NCBI RefSeq assembly: GCF_000421965.1
Contig: NZ_ATAY01000085.1
Span: 62,001-126,000 of the forward strand
Reading direction: 5' to 3'
DNA length: 64,000 nt
Origin: Ruminiclostridium papyrosolvens C7
Lineage (GTDB): Bacteria > Bacillota > Clostridia > Acetivibrionales > DSM-1351
Shown here in pieces: positions 47,865-57,604 of this stretch. Below the pieces are notes generated by a model. It saw only the letters and a list, made by a program, of their open reading frames with translations, had not been told where the DNA came from and did not search any database. Numbering within the stretch: position 1 is the first letter of the stretch; each line of letters starts with the position of its first letter. A program made the translations under genes and the position numbers.

Positions 47865-48748
47865 TTCGACAGCTGCCCAATTACAACTCTGTCATTTCCG
47901 CCGTAGTCTTTAAGCACTTGTATATTGGTAAAGGACTCCTTCATTAGTGCAGAAACCCTTTCTCCTTGATTATAACCGATTTCAAAGGCCAGCCAGCCAA
48001 GCTTATTAAGATATTCAGGGGCTTTAGCTGTAATTCTTCTGTAAAAATCAAGTCCGTCTGCACCGCCGTCAAGTGCTAATCCCGGCTCATAACTGCTGAC
48101 TTCCTTCTGTAGCCCTGAAATTATTTCAGTTTCTATATATGGCGGATTACTGACTATAAAATCAAATTTGTAATTGCCTTCAAGTGCTTCAAGTGCTTTA
48201 AACAAGTCTCCTCCAAAAAACTCCACTCTGTTTTGGACTCCGTTCAACTCACTGTTAGCTTTTGCTACCTTAATTGCTTCCTCTGATATATCACAAGCTA
48301 TAATGTCACATTGGGAGCAGAAACAGGCTATACTCACAGCTATGCAGCCCGAGCCTGTACACATATCCAAGACATTTAATCTGGCACTACTACCTTCATT
48401 CTTCCTTTCAAATACTCGCTTTTTTGCCAACTCAATAACCTTTTCCACTAAAATTTCGGTGTCCTGTCTTGGTATAAGCACCGCTGGAGTTACCATAAAC
48501 CTTAATGACATGAATTCAGTATCCCCTATGATATATTGCAGTGGGATATTCTTAGCGCGTTGAGCCAGCATATGGTCAAGTATTGCTTTTTCATCAGAGC
48601 TTAATTCTCTGTCGCCGTGGGCATAGAGATATGCCCTCCCGCAGTTAAGCACCTGACAAAGCATGACCCCGGCTTCTTGTACCGGGGTCTCAATATTTGC
48701 ATTTTTTAATTTATCTTCCGCATAATGTGTGAATTCATTTATATTCAT
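47861..48748 (-). CDS. prmC: Release factor glutamine methyltransferase PrmC
   Basis: 295 residues. N-terminal helical domain, then a SAM-dependent methyltransferase with LDMCTGSGCIAVSIA, FGGDLF and the catalytic NPPY (FIVSNPPYIE). It methylates the GGQ glutamine of peptide-chain release factors. It follows the DUF1385 gene by 18 bases in the rho-rpmE-yqhQ-prmC cluster. Confidence 0.95.
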   Translation of the reverse strand: MNINEFTHYAEDKLKNANIETPVQEAGVMLCQVLNCGRAYLYAHGDRELSSDEKAILDHMLAQRAKNIPLQYIIGDTEFMSLRFMVTPAVLIPRQDTEILVEKVIELAKKRVFERKNEGSSARLNVLDMCTGSGCIAVSIACFCSQCDIIACDISEEAIKVAKANSELNGVQNRVEFFGGDLFKALEALEGNYKFDFIVSNPPYIETEIISGLQKEVSSYEPGLALDGGADGLDFYRRITAKAPEYLNKLGWLAFEIGYNQGERVSALMKESFTNIQVLKDYGGNDRVVIGQLSN

Positions 48749-48766
48749 ATTTCACCGTTATATTCT

Positions 48767-49693
48767 TTAGTCTTTGCCCCAATCATCGCTAATTTCGCTG
48801 TTTGGAATAACTTCATTGAAAGCGGCTATTGCTACTTCAATCTGACTGTCATCAGGCTCTCTGGTAGTAAACTTCTGAAACATAAGGCCGGGAGCACTGA
48901 ATACCTTGAACAGCCAGTTGTCATGTCTAACCGCAAATTTTATTAATTCCAGAGATACTCCTGCTATAACAGGCACAAGAAGAATTCTGATTGCAGCATT
49001 TAGAAATATATTATGCCATCCGGTAAATGAAAATATTAAAATACTGATTATCATTATGGTGAAAAATAGTGATGTACCGCATCTGGGGTGCTTTGTAGTA
49101 TATTTTCTTACATTATCAACAGTAAGCTCATCACCGTGCTCATAACAGTGTATTGTCTTATGCTCTGCACCGTGATATTCCCACACCCTTTTCATATCTT
49201 TCAGCAGTGAAACGAGGGCCAGATATCCTATAAATATACCTACTCTAAGGGCTCCTTCAATGAGGTTCTTAATTACAACTCCTTCTACAGGTATAAAACC
49301 TGCTATCAGGTTTGGAAGCAATATAAATAGCCCCACACTCAAAAAAATGGATAGCACTACTGAAAAATATATGGCTATGTCTGTTATCTTGTCCCCGAAT
49401 TTTCGTTCAAGAAATTGCTCGAATTTTGAAGGCTCATTGCTTTTATCATCATCTTCAATATCTATAAATTCGGCAGAATACATAAGAGCCTTAACTCCTA
49501 TTACCATTTGGGAAAATAAATTTACAGCGCCTCTTACTATTGGAATCTTGGACAGCTTACCTTTTGGCTTTTGCGGATGTTTTTCAACAATTATCTCTCC
49601 ATCCGGCTTCCTAATTGCCGTAGCCCTGTACTCCGGCCCTATCATGAGAAGGCCTTCAAGTAGAGCTTGACCACCAATCGTCGTCTTTTTCAT
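48767..49693 (-). CDS. DUF1385 (YqhQ-like) membrane protein
   Basis: 308 residues from 49693 (AGGAGGAAAA upstream). DUF1385 motifs: GGQALLEGLLMIGPE, PIVRGAVNLFSQM, EYHGAEHKTIHCYEHGDELT and HPRCGTSLFF, with four membrane helices. Function unknown; conserved next to prmC and prfA in many Firmicutes. Confidence 0.93.
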   Translation of the reverse strand: MKKTTIGGQALLEGLLMIGPEYRATAIRKPDGEIIVEKHPQKPKGKLSKIPIVRGAVNLFSQMVIGVKALMYSAEFIDIEDDDKSNEPSKFEQFLERKFGDKITDIAIYFSVVLSIFLSVGLFILLPNLIAGFIPVEGVVIKNLIEGALRVGIFIGYLALVSLLKDMKRVWEYHGAEHKTIHCYEHGDELTVDNVRKYTTKHPRCGTSLFFTIMIISILIFSFTGWHNIFLNAAIRILLVPVIAGVSLELIKFAVRHDNWLFKVFSAPGLMFQKFTTREPDDSQIEVAIAAFNEVIPNSEISDDWGKD

Positions 49694-49839
49694 TTTTCCT
49701 CCTATATTAAAAAACAGAGTTGATAAAACCACCGTATACACAGACTTATCTCTATAATGACTTAACCCTTAAAAAAGATTATAACTCGAATATTACTAAA
49801 TGAAAAGATTAATAGCAATTTGTTTACAGATATGAAACA

Positions 49840-49870
49840 AAAGACCGGGAAAAAACATTCCCAGTCTTTA
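49840..49870 (-). terminator. Terminator after rpmE
   Basis: On the minus strand AAAGACTGGGAA, loop, TTCCCGGTCTTT, then TGTTT. Confidence 0.88.
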
Positions 49871-49881
49871 TAATACCTTCA

Positions 49882-50091
49882 TTATGCGTTATCAACAATA
49901 CCGTATTTCTTCTTAAACTTATCAACACGTCCACCAGTATCAATGAGCTTCTGTCTACCTGTATAGAACGGATGACACTTTGAACAAATTTCAACGTGAA
50001 GGGCTTTCTTTGTAGAACCAGTTGTAAAAGTTTCACCGCAAGCACACTTTACTACTGCTTCAGAATATTCTGGATGAATTCCTTCTTTCAT
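49882..50091 (-). CDS. rpmE: Ribosomal protein bL31
   Basis: 69 residues of the zinc-binding (C+) form: CAC at 16-18 and CSKC further on, with [21 protein letters not shown] component of the 50S subunit. It follows rho by 185 bases and has its own terminator. Confidence 0.97.
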   Translation of the reverse strand: MKEGIHPEYSEAVVKCACGETFTTGSTKKALHVEICSKCHPFYTGRQKLIDTGGRVDKFKKKYGIVDNA

Positions 50092-50276
50092 TGCTTTTCA
50101 CCTTCTTTCAAAACATAATTGCAATGTCCTCAATGAACAGCATTATTATTATATATTCAACGTACAATAAAATGTACTTAGTTGCTTATTAAAGAGGCAA
50201 GTGATATTTTAACATAAAATCAAATACACCGCAATACCTTTTTTAGTACTTACAATAAGTACCATATATTGGATTA

Positions 50277-52343
50277 CTATCTGTCCTGCGAATTCTTATC
50301 TAAAAAAGATATTTTAATACTATTTACAAAATCATCGTTTGTTCTGGTCTGCATAAGTTTATTTATTAAAATCTCAGTAACCTCTGCAGTTCCCATATTG
50401 CTCATTGCTTTCCTTATAGCCCAGACACTTTCAAGCTCTTTTTGGCTGAGAAGAAGCTCTTCACGTCTGGTCCCTGACTTATTAATATCGATTGCAGGGA
50501 AGATTCTCTTTTCAGATAACTTTCTATCCAGATGTAGTTCCATGTTACCTGTACCTTTGAATTCTTCAAAGATAACATCATCCATTCTGCTTCCTGTTTC
50601 AATGAGCGCAGTGGCCATAATTGTCAAGCTGCCGCCATTTTCAATATTTCTTGCCGCTCCGAAAAATCTCTTTGGCTTATGAAGTGCACCCGGGTCCAAA
50701 CCACCTGACAAGGTTCTTCCTGTTGGAGGAATAGTAAGGTTATATGCCCTTGCCAATCTTGTTATACTATCCAAAAGAATAACAACATCTTTCTTTTGTT
50801 CTACAAGACGCTGTGCTCTCTCCAGCACCATTTCCGCAACCTTTATATGATGTTCGGGAACCTCGTCAAAGGTAGAATAAATTACCTCTCCCTTAATAGA
50901 ACGCTGCATATCGGTTACTTCTTCAGGTCTTTCGTCAATAAGCAGAACTATTAGCTCGGCTTCGGGGTAGTTAATTGTAATTGCATTTGCAATTTTTTTC
51001 AAAAGTATCGTTTTACCCGCTTTTGGAGGGGATACAATCATTCCTCTCTGGCCTTTTCCAATTGGAGCTATAAGATCTATAAGTCTTGTCGAAAATTCTC
51101 TAGGTGAAGTTTCAAGAGTAATTCTGTTATCAGGATATATAGGTGTTAAGTACTCAAACGCAACTCTCTTGGACGCAACGTCCGGAGTGTCTCCGTTAAT
51201 TGACTGTACATACAATAATGCCTGAAATTTTTCGCCTTCTTTTGGAATCCTGCCTTTTCCCCTTAGTTTATCACCGGTTTTAAGACCAAACCGTCTTATT
51301 TGTGAAGGTGAAACGTAAACATCTTTAGGGCCGGACAGATAGTTTTCACTTCTTAAAAAACCATAACCGTCTGGTAATACTTCAAGAACTCCTTCTACAG
51401 GATCATCACTTTCTATCTTTTCACTACCCTGCGGTTGTTGAATCTGAGGTGAAATAACCTGAGGCTGGGATGGTACCGGTTGCTGAGGCTGAACCTGCTG
51501 TGGCTGCTGATTTAATGGCATACGCTGCGGTTCTGGTGAGATATCAGACTTGCCGTTTGTGTTTGTATACGGTCTGATTTGCCTGTGCTGTTGTCTATTA
51601 TCCTGCCTTGTTGAAGGCTGATCATCCTTTTTGTATATCTGAGGTTTCAAATCCTTTTCAGCTTTCCCGGGTATCTTTTCATCAGAAACGTTTTTGGGCT
51701 GTTCTATCGTTTGCTCCGGCTTTACTCTGCTGTTTCTCCTGTGTGGAATGTTATCTGCCGAATTGTTTCCTTTGTCTTGTGATGAAACTTCTGATGTGTT
51801 TGATAATACCTTATTTTCAGTAACCGGGGGTTCGCTAGAAGGTTGAACATCCTTTTTCCGTCCTCTTCCATGAGGCTTTTTCTCGATATTTTTTGTTTCC
51901 AGATGCTTTAATGTGTCAGACAATCTGTCTGGTTTATCACTTTGTTCTGATACGGAAATTGGATTTTGAACCTGATTATCCTGACCTGTAACGCTAGTAA
52001 GTAAATCTGATACACCGGTATTATCCGGCTTGTCCATTGATTTCGATGCCTTGCTCGGCCTTCCTCTCCGGGATTTTCTTAAGACAGGAACCTCCTCTGA
52101 TGCTTCTTTGGACCTTTCTTCGCTTGCTTGAGTTTCTATTGTATTCGCAGCTGGTTCAGCCGTTTTAATTTCTTCAGAAACAACTTCTTCCACAATATCA
52201 TCAGATTTAAGTTTTTTGGAGTTTTCACTAAGCAGTTCTACTAACTCATTCTTCTTATATTTGGATATATTTTTCATCCCCAGCATTTTTGCAATATATC
52301 TCAAATCTTCTAACGTTTTTGACTGTAAATTAATTTGGTCCAT
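50277..52343 (-). CDS. rho: Transcription termination factor Rho with long N-terminal insertion
   Basis: 688 residues against about 420 in E. coli. Residues 1-45 are the Rho N-terminal helix bundle ([21 protein letters not shown]). Residues about 50-315 are a low-complexity insertion rich in Ser, Glu, Lys, Gln and Pro, including a Gln/Pro run before [11 protein letters not shown]. The RNA-binding domain ([20 protein letters not shown]) and the ATPase follow ([12 protein letters not shown] Walker [35 protein letters not shown]), all intact. Long insertions are known in clostridial and actinobacterial Rho; that of C. botulinum has prion-like behaviour. Consensus promoter 140 bases upstream. Confidence 0.97.
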   Translation of the reverse strand: MDQINLQSKTLEDLRYIAKMLGMKNISKYKKNELVELLSENSKKLKSDDIVEEVVSEEIKTAEPAANTIETQASEERSKEASEEVPVLRKSRRGRPSKASKSMDKPDNTGVSDLLTSVTGQDNQVQNPISVSEQSDKPDRLSDTLKHLETKNIEKKPHGRGRKKDVQPSSEPPVTENKVLSNTSEVSSQDKGNNSADNIPHRRNSRVKPEQTIEQPKNVSDEKIPGKAEKDLKPQIYKKDDQPSTRQDNRQQHRQIRPYTNTNGKSDISPEPQRMPLNQQPQQVQPQQPVPSQPQVISPQIQQPQGSEKIESDDPVEGVLEVLPDGYGFLRSENYLSGPKDVYVSPSQIRRFGLKTGDKLRGKGRIPKEGEKFQALLYVQSINGDTPDVASKRVAFEYLTPIYPDNRITLETSPREFSTRLIDLIAPIGKGQRGMIVSPPKAGKTILLKKIANAITINYPEAELIVLLIDERPEEVTDMQRSIKGEVIYSTFDEVPEHHIKVAEMVLERAQRLVEQKKDVVILLDSITRLARAYNLTIPPTGRTLSGGLDPGALHKPKRFFGAARNIENGGSLTIMATALIETGSRMDDVIFEEFKGTGNMELHLDRKLSEKRIFPAIDINKSGTRREELLLSQKELESVWAIRKAMSNMGTAEVTEILINKLMQTRTNDDFVNSIKISFLDKNSQDR

Positions 52344-52970
52344 AATTCACCACCTTATAAAATCTTTTACTATTTAGACCATTAAAAAGTAAGGAAAATA
52401 TTTTCACGAAAATCTTTATAGAAAATCAAACTACTTCTTCCGTTTTCTAGAGGAGAATTTTTGAATATCCCACAAAAATCATTATATCAAAAGTGTAAAT
52501 ACATGTCAATGTTATTAAAATTTACTAACATGGAAAATAGTCTCAGCCCAGCTATGTAGGTATATTAACCTGACCGGTTTGCACTTTTGCCCTGAGGAAA
52601 TATAATTCACCCTTACGTAATTATTGCCATTATGTGAGTTTTAATTCATATTGCCTTCATATCTTTAAATACTGCGGCTTACACAACTTTTCTGTGAGTA
52701 GTTTACGTAATGTGAAAGTCAAAAAATGTTTATAATCGTCATTTAGTCCTTTTATTGTTTAGAAATTTTAAAATGATAGACATAATATTTGATAAATACA
52801 CTAAATATATAATTGTTCCGAGTGTTGCACTTACGGGTTTGCTAATTTGTATTTCAAATCTCCATGTTATTATGTATACAGCATTTAATGTATATTAATT
52901 TAATTCATTCAATGTTATAATTATTCAAGCTATACTGTGTAATTTAAATATACGTAAAGGAAGATGAAAA
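52344..52970. other. Gene-free region between rho and a glyoxalase-like gene
   Basis: 627 AT-rich bases. The left end holds the rho leader (about 130 bases) and promoter. Right of 52510 I see no gene, repeat or clear RNA fold; a promoter for the plus-strand gene could not be assigned. Confidence 0.5.
52481..52509 (-). promoter_or_regulatory. Consensus sigma-A promoter for rho
   Basis: On the minus strand TTGACA, 17-base spacer, TATAAT. It predicts a leader of about 130 bases before the rho start. Confidence 0.85.
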
Positions 52971-53324
52971 ATGAATTTGGGAGAAGTTTGCATAGAAACA
53001 AATGACGTTATTAAAATTGCTGATTTCTACAGAAATATCTTAGGTATTTCTTCGGATTGTAGAGACGAAGTACATCAATTTATAATTACAGAAGGTACTA
53101 CCTTGAGTGTTTACAATAACGGAAAAGCAAAGAATAGCCAAAATGAAAATATAAGCTTAGCTTTTACTGTTGATGATGTAGATGAAGAATATAAAAGATT
53201 ATTGAATTTAGGAATACATATTATTGATACTCCACAATTACAGCCATGGGGAGCAAAAAATATGCACTTTTGCGATCCAGACGGCAACCACATATATTTT
53301 AGGAGTTTGCCAAAGGGTGTTTAG
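52971..53324 (+). CDS. Glyoxalase/VOC superfamily protein
   Basis: 117 residues. One VOC module pair: MNLGEVCIETNDVIKIADFYRNILG at the start, AFTVDDVDEEYKRLLNLGI, and CDPDGNHIYF at the end. The metal-ligand positions are only partly kept, so it may be a resistance-type binding protein or a dioxygenase. Substrate unknown. AAAGGAAGATGAAAA precedes the ATG. Monocistronic. Confidence 0.88.
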   Translation: MNLGEVCIETNDVIKIADFYRNILGISSDCRDEVHQFIITEGTTLSVYNNGKAKNSQNENISLAFTVDDVDEEYKRLLNLGIHIIDTPQLQPWGAKNMHFCDPDGNHIYFRSLPKGV

Positions 53325-53388
53325 CTAAGGTGCTTAGAATTATGGGTGTTCAGGCTTCTTGTAAACCAGCTTTCCTGCAGATATGAAA

Positions 53389-53418
53389 AAACCCTTCAAA
53401 ATGTTATTTTGAAGGGTT
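53389..53418 (-). terminator. Terminator after tRNA-Thr
   Basis: AAACCCTTCAAAAT, loop GTT, ATTTTGAAGGGTTT. It begins at the CCA end of the tRNA, then runs into TTTTTTCATATC on the minus strand. Confidence 0.9.
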
Positions 53419-53494
53419 TGGAGCTGGCGGACGGAATCGAACCCCCGACCTGCTGATTACAAGTCAGCTGCTCTACCTGCTGAGCTACACCAGC
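53419..53494 (-). tRNA. tRNA-Thr (anticodon TGT)
   Basis: 76 nt with encoded CCA. Minus-strand sequence starts GCTGGTGTAGCTCAGC; acceptor GCTGGTG pairs with CGCCAGC; anticodon loop CTTGTAA gives TGT; T loop GGTTCGATTCC is canonical. Confidence 0.96.
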
Positions 53495-53540
53495 ATCTTT
53501 TCTGTATCAAAGCAGTTGTTTCTGCCCTTGACACTATGAT

Positions 53541-53569
53541 AGTATAACAGGGTAAAACTTATGTGTCAA
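53541..53569 (-). promoter_or_regulatory. Promoter of tRNA-Thr
   Basis: On the minus strand TTGACA, 17-base spacer, TATACT, about 45 bases before the tRNA. Confidence 0.85.
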
Positions 53570-53733
53570 CACTTTTTGATAAGAAAATTTGTCCATTAAA
53601 CATCAAAAAATCAATGTCAATCGTTTTAATATTCAAAAATTTTTCCTGCAAAGGAGACCCTATGAATTTTAATATAGAAGCTTCAAATTGGGATAATGAG
53701 AGAAGGACAAGTAGGAAGTTTTTTTTACACTAA

Positions 53734-53765
53734 AAAAGCAATTATCATAAAATGATAATTGCTTT
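53734..53765 (-). terminator. Terminator after tRNA-Val
   Basis: AAAAGCAATTATCAT, loop, ATGATAATTGCTTTT directly at the tRNA 3' end, then TTAGTGT on the minus strand. Confidence 0.9.
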
Positions 53766-53841
53766 TGGTGGGAACTATAGGGCTCGAACCTATGACCCTC
53801 TGCTTGTAAGGCAGATGCTCTCCCAGCTGAGCTAAGCTCCC
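53766..53841 (-). tRNA. tRNA-Val (anticodon TAC)
   Basis: 76 nt with encoded CCA. Starts GGGAGCTTAGCTCAGC; anticodon stem-loop CTGCCTTACAAGCAG gives TAC; T arm AGGTTCGAGCCCT is canonical; ends TTCCCACCA. Confidence 0.96.
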
Positions 53842-53854
53842 TCATGCATGAATT

Positions 53855-53883
53855 ATTATAAACTTATCAATTTAAAATGTCAA
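53855..53883 (-). promoter_or_regulatory. Perfect consensus promoter of tRNA-Val
   Basis: On the minus strand TTGACA, 17-base spacer, TATAAT, just upstream of the tRNA. Confidence 0.9.
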
Positions 53884-54001
53884 TAATTTTTATATTGATT
53901 TCATTTGTTATATTTTTACTGTTTTTTTGATTGGAAAATTGTATAATTTATATGTATTACAAGTTTTTTAATGTAAGATATTAAATTTAGGAGAGTGAAT
54001 T

Positions 54002-54709
54002 ATGATTCCTACACCACATATCAATGTAAGCGAGCAGGGTATTATCGCTGAAACAGTATTAATGCCGGGAGATCCTCTTCGTGCCAAATTTATAGCCGAA
54101 ACCTATTTGGAAAACCCGGTTCAATTTAACTCCGTTAGAAATATGTTCGGATATACCGGTACTTATAAAGGCAAAAAAATCTCTGTTATGGGATCGGGAA
54201 TGGGTATGCCCTCAATCGGAATATACTCATATGAATTGTTAAACTTTTATGGAGTTAAGAACATTATTAGAATAGGCTCCTGTGGAGCTATTCAAGAGGA
54301 TGTAAAAATCAGAGATATTATTATAGGAATGTCGGCATCTACTACATCCAATTATGCTTCTCAATATAACTTACCAGGAACTTATGCTCCCACTGCATCC
54401 TGGACCTTAATGAAAAAGGCTTTGGATATTGCAGAGAATAAAGCAATCCCGGTGAAAGTAGGAAATATTTTATCCTCTGATATATTTTATGATGATGAGC
54501 CTGATGTTTGGAAAAGGTGGGCCAGAATGGGTGTTCTGGCAATAGAAATGGAAGCTGCTGCATTATACATGAATGCTGCTCGAGCCGGAGCAAATGCCAT
54601 ATGCATATTGACCGTATCTGACTCTCTTGTTTCACATGAGGCAACCTCAGCGGAAGAACGTCAGACATCTTTTACTAACATGATGGAAATTTCACTAGAA
54701 TTAGCATAG
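54002..54709 (+). CDS. deoD: Purine-nucleoside phosphorylase, DeoD type
   Basis: 235 residues, the hexameric NP-I family: MPGDPLRAKFIAE phosphate site, MGSGMGMPS, IRIGSCGAI, and the nucleoside-binding EMEAAALY and VSDSL (catalytic Asp). It splits purine (deoxy)ribonucleosides to base and sugar phosphate in the cytoplasm. GGAGAGTG precedes the ATG. Monocistronic, with a terminator after it. Confidence 0.96.
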   Translation: MIPTPHINVSEQGIIAETVLMPGDPLRAKFIAETYLENPVQFNSVRNMFGYTGTYKGKKISVMGSGMGMPSIGIYSYELLNFYGVKNIIRIGSCGAIQEDVKIRDIIIGMSASTTSNYASQYNLPGTYAPTASWTLMKKALDIAENKAIPVKVGNILSSDIFYDDEPDVWKRWARMGVLAIEMEAAALYMNAARAGANAICILTVSDSLVSHEATSAEERQTSFTNMMEISLELA

Positions 54710-54724
54710 GATACTGTAAAAATG

Positions 54725-54759
54725 AGAGCCTGTCCCATTATATATGGGTAGGCTCTTAA
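54725..54759 (+). terminator. Terminator after deoD
   Basis: GAGCCTGTCCCAT pairs with ATGGGTAGGCTC (one T:G/bulge), followed by TTAATTATAAATTTTTT. Confidence 0.85.
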
Positions 54760-55014
54760 TTATAAATTTTTTGTTACATTTAAGTTTTTCTACTTTTAGC
54801 CACTTTAATATTTAGGTTTACTTTGATATAATCGTTTTCGTGTTTTAAAGTCAGCGAATCTGTACAATAATACTTTGCAGGTAAGTAGTTTTCAGGTTTA
54901 CCTGTTTCTTTAGTAATACGATAAACATGAAGATACGGCTGCGGGTATTATATTACACAGAAAAAGCTATTTTGCTTTGTTCTGACTTAAATAATAACAG
55001 GAAGCTGGGTAAAT
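54760..55014. other. Leader region upstream of the LTA-synthase-like gene
   Basis: 255 bases between the deoD terminator and the next start. An extended -10 (TGATATAAT, ending 54832) could begin a long leader of about 175 bases; no RNA fold was recognised in it. No gene is seen. Confidence 0.4.
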
Positions 55015-57492
55015 ATGAAAAATATTAGAAATAATTTAATCTTCTTTTTTTTGGTTGCAGTAATAAGTGCTGTAGATATATTTTATAACGGTAACGGTTT
55101 TGTTCAATTGGCTTTAGTTCTACTGGCTTCAACCGTAGTTTTCTATATGCCTTCTATTAAATTTAATATTAACAGACTTACATTTATTATCCTTTTTGGC
55201 GCAAATTTGATTGTTTTAACAATATCACTAACTCACAGAATATATCTTTTAAATATGCTGTTCCTTTCATATCTTTTATGGAGTATTATTACCCCAAAGC
55301 TTCAGCGTTTTAAATTATTGTTCTCTATAACTTTCTTGCTTTCGTTTATTTCCGTGTATGCTGTATCCATGTTTGACTTCAGTGTGCCTATATTTGTTAT
55401 AGCTCTTTATCCCGCATATGTATTTGGCTCTTTGATAAATGGTAAAAATATTATCAAGTCAAAAAAAATATGGGCATTTGCTCTTTTGAACTTGGCAATA
55501 TCTGCTTTTGGGTTGGCAGTTTTTCTATTTAAAGCTCTTGGTCGTTCAATTATTGACAGTGTACTTTTGATAAATATTGTCAAATCGGGCGCATTAACAG
55601 CTGTTTACTTGCCATTTATAACACTTTTTTCTATATGGTTTGCTATATCTGCAAATATGATTTTCCGTATGCTTATATCAAAGTTCTCAAAGGGTAATAG
55701 CGCTTTTGATCTTTCAGATTTCATAAAACCGGTAGTAAGCCTAATATCTTTCTTTGCCGTTTCCGGTATTGCAACCTTTATCTGCGAGCTTTCCATAAGG
55801 CAGAATCTAACGGAAACAATCAAGGATGTACTTGACCCTAATCTGATGTTTAATATATTGGTTTTATGCGGCATTTATCTGTGCTTGACAGCATTGTTAG
55901 GTAAAGGTATTCCCAAAATTATTATTGGAATAGTAACAATTTTTCTTACAGTTGCTAACTATATTAAGTTCACTTATTTCGATGAACCTTTCTACCCATG
56001 GGATTTATACCTGATTCGTAATTTAATCGGTATATCAAGAGAATACCTCAGTATACCTATTATAATTGCTGTTGTTGCCGCAATTGGAATTCTGGTATAT
56101 CTTGTGATACATTTCAGAAAGGCTATAGGCAGATATCTGAAACCTAGAACTTCTTTATTCCTGCTTCCTTTTGCTGCGGTATTTTTTCTGCTGAACTCCG
56201 TAATTCTTACAAATACACCTTTGTCAATACAGCTGGGAATACAGAAGTCATGGTATATAGGTAAAGATGAAATAATGGCTAACGGAATGTTTGCTCAGAA
56301 CTATTTTTACCTTACAGAGCTTGATAAGTACCTTAATCCTAAGCCTCAAGGATACAACGAAAATACAATGGCTGAGATTAATACGAAATACGGCAAAACA
56401 GGCGATAGTGTAGCTGCCTCCGCCGCTGTTTCAAAAGAAAAACCTAACGTTATCATGATTATGAGTGAAAGCTTTTGGGATATAACCAAGTTGAATGATT
56501 TAAAATTCAGCAAGGATATCGTAGAAAATACACATAAATACCAAAAGGGGCAGATAGCAGCGCCTATTATCGGTGGGGGAACTGCAAACAGTGAATTTGA
56601 AGCACTCACAGGAATGTCAATATCTTCTTTGAGCCCCGGTATTATTGTTTACAATGCATATCTCAGGACAGCAACTCCAAGTATTGCATCTGTTTTAAAA
56701 GACAACGGCTACAGTACAACTGCTATCCACCCAAATTATGGTTGGTTTTATAACCGAGATAAAGTGTATAATTATTTCGGATTTGATAATTTCTACGATG
56801 TTGATAAATTCAGCCTCAGTTCTCAGTGCAAAGGACCGTATATTTCGGACTATGCCTTAGTTGACAAAATTATGGATACTTTGAATTCCTCTGATAAGCC
56901 TGCATTTATTTTTGGAGTTTCAATGCAGAATCATGACCCCTATATTGATAAATACAGTTCTCATGATGTAACTGTAGAATCAGATAAACTGGACGACCAA
57001 CAGAAGAATATCGTAGGTAATTATGCTCAGGGTATCTATGACGCTGACCAGTCTCTTGGAAAACTTATACAAGAGTTGAAAAAGACTAAAAAGCCGACCT
57101 TGGTATATTTCTTTGGAGATCATGCCCCCAGATTAGGAAGTCTGAATGATTTTTACAAGGTATATGATCTGTTGGGGACTAATGACAGGTCAGCCCAAAA
57201 TCAAAATTTAGAAAAGCTTAAATACTACACAACTCCATTTGCTGCGTGGTCAAACTTTAAAGAGATCGATTCCTTCTCTGAAATTGTTTCACCATCTCAT
57301 ATAGCGTACAAAATTTTGCAGGATGCCGGTGTTAACTATCCTAATTATTTTAATATACTGCCTGAGTTGGAGAAAAGCTTCCCTGTTCTCCATCAGCAAA
57401 CTATAAATACGGTTGACAATAACAACCCACTTATTAAGGATTACCGTTTAATCCAATATGATATATTATTTGGAAATAAATACTTGAAATAG
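55015..57492 (+). CDS. LTA synthase/sulfatase-family membrane protein
   Basis: 825 residues. The N-terminal 405 residues hold about 11-12 membrane helices, more than the five of classic LtaS. The extracellular alkaline-phosphatase-like domain starts near 475: metal site MIMSESFWD, nucleophile Thr523 in GGGTANSEFEALTG, NHDPY, and FFGDHAPRLG. It probably transfers phosphoglycerol or another polar head group to a lipid- or wall-linked acceptor. It is monocistronic with no teichoic-acid neighbours, so the exact product is open. Confidence 0.9.
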   Translation: MKNIRNNLIFFFLVAVISAVDIFYNGNGFVQLALVLLASTVVFYMPSIKFNINRLTFIILFGANLIVLTISLTHRIYLLNMLFLSYLLWSIITPKLQRFKLLFSITFLLSFISVYAVSMFDFSVPIFVIALYPAYVFGSLINGKNIIKSKKIWAFALLNLAISAFGLAVFLFKALGRSIIDSVLLINIVKSGALTAVYLPFITLFSIWFAISANMIFRMLISKFSKGNSAFDLSDFIKPVVSLISFFAVSGIATFICELSIRQNLTETIKDVLDPNLMFNILVLCGIYLCLTALLGKGIPKIIIGIVTIFLTVANYIKFTYFDEPFYPWDLYLIRNLIGISREYLSIPIIIAVVAAIGILVYLVIHFRKAIGRYLKPRTSLFLLPFAAVFFLLNSVILTNTPLSIQLGIQKSWYIGKDEIMANGMFAQNYFYLTELDKYLNPKPQGYNENTMAEINTKYGKTGDSVAASAAVSKEKPNVIMIMSESFWDITKLNDLKFSKDIVENTHKYQKGQIAAPIIGGGTANSEFEALTGMSISSLSPGIIVYNAYLRTATPSIASVLKDNGYSTTAIHPNYGWFYNRDKVYNYFGFDNFYDVDKFSLSSQCKGPYISDYALVDKIMDTLNSSDKPAFIFGVSMQNHDPYIDKYSSHDVTVESDKLDDQQKNIVGNYAQGIYDADQSLGKLIQELKKTKKPTLVYFFGDHAPRLGSLNDFYKVYDLLGTNDRSAQNQNLEKLKYYTTPFAAWSNFKEIDSFSEIVSPSHIAYKILQDAGVNYPNYFNILPELEKSFPVLHQQTINTVDNNNPLIKDYRLIQYDILFGNKYLK

Positions 57493-57549
57493 ACATAATA
57501 ATACCGTGATTTACCGTTAAAAAGCTCGAATTTTGGTGTATAATAGTAT

Positions 57550-57577
57550 TTGACTTATTTTTACATAACAGTATAAT
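57550..57577 (+). promoter_or_regulatory. Promoter of the 7TM histidine kinase
   Basis: TTGACT, 16-base spacer, TATAAT, about 28 bases before the start codon. Confidence 0.65.
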
Positions 57578-57604
57578 ATTATGGTGTAGAGAGAGGTCAT
57601 ATAT

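Noticed and set aside
52510-52970. Riboswitch or degraded gene in the long gap after rho
   Set aside because: No conserved aptamer core, no run of coding-like sequence in any frame and no clear stem set could be identified.
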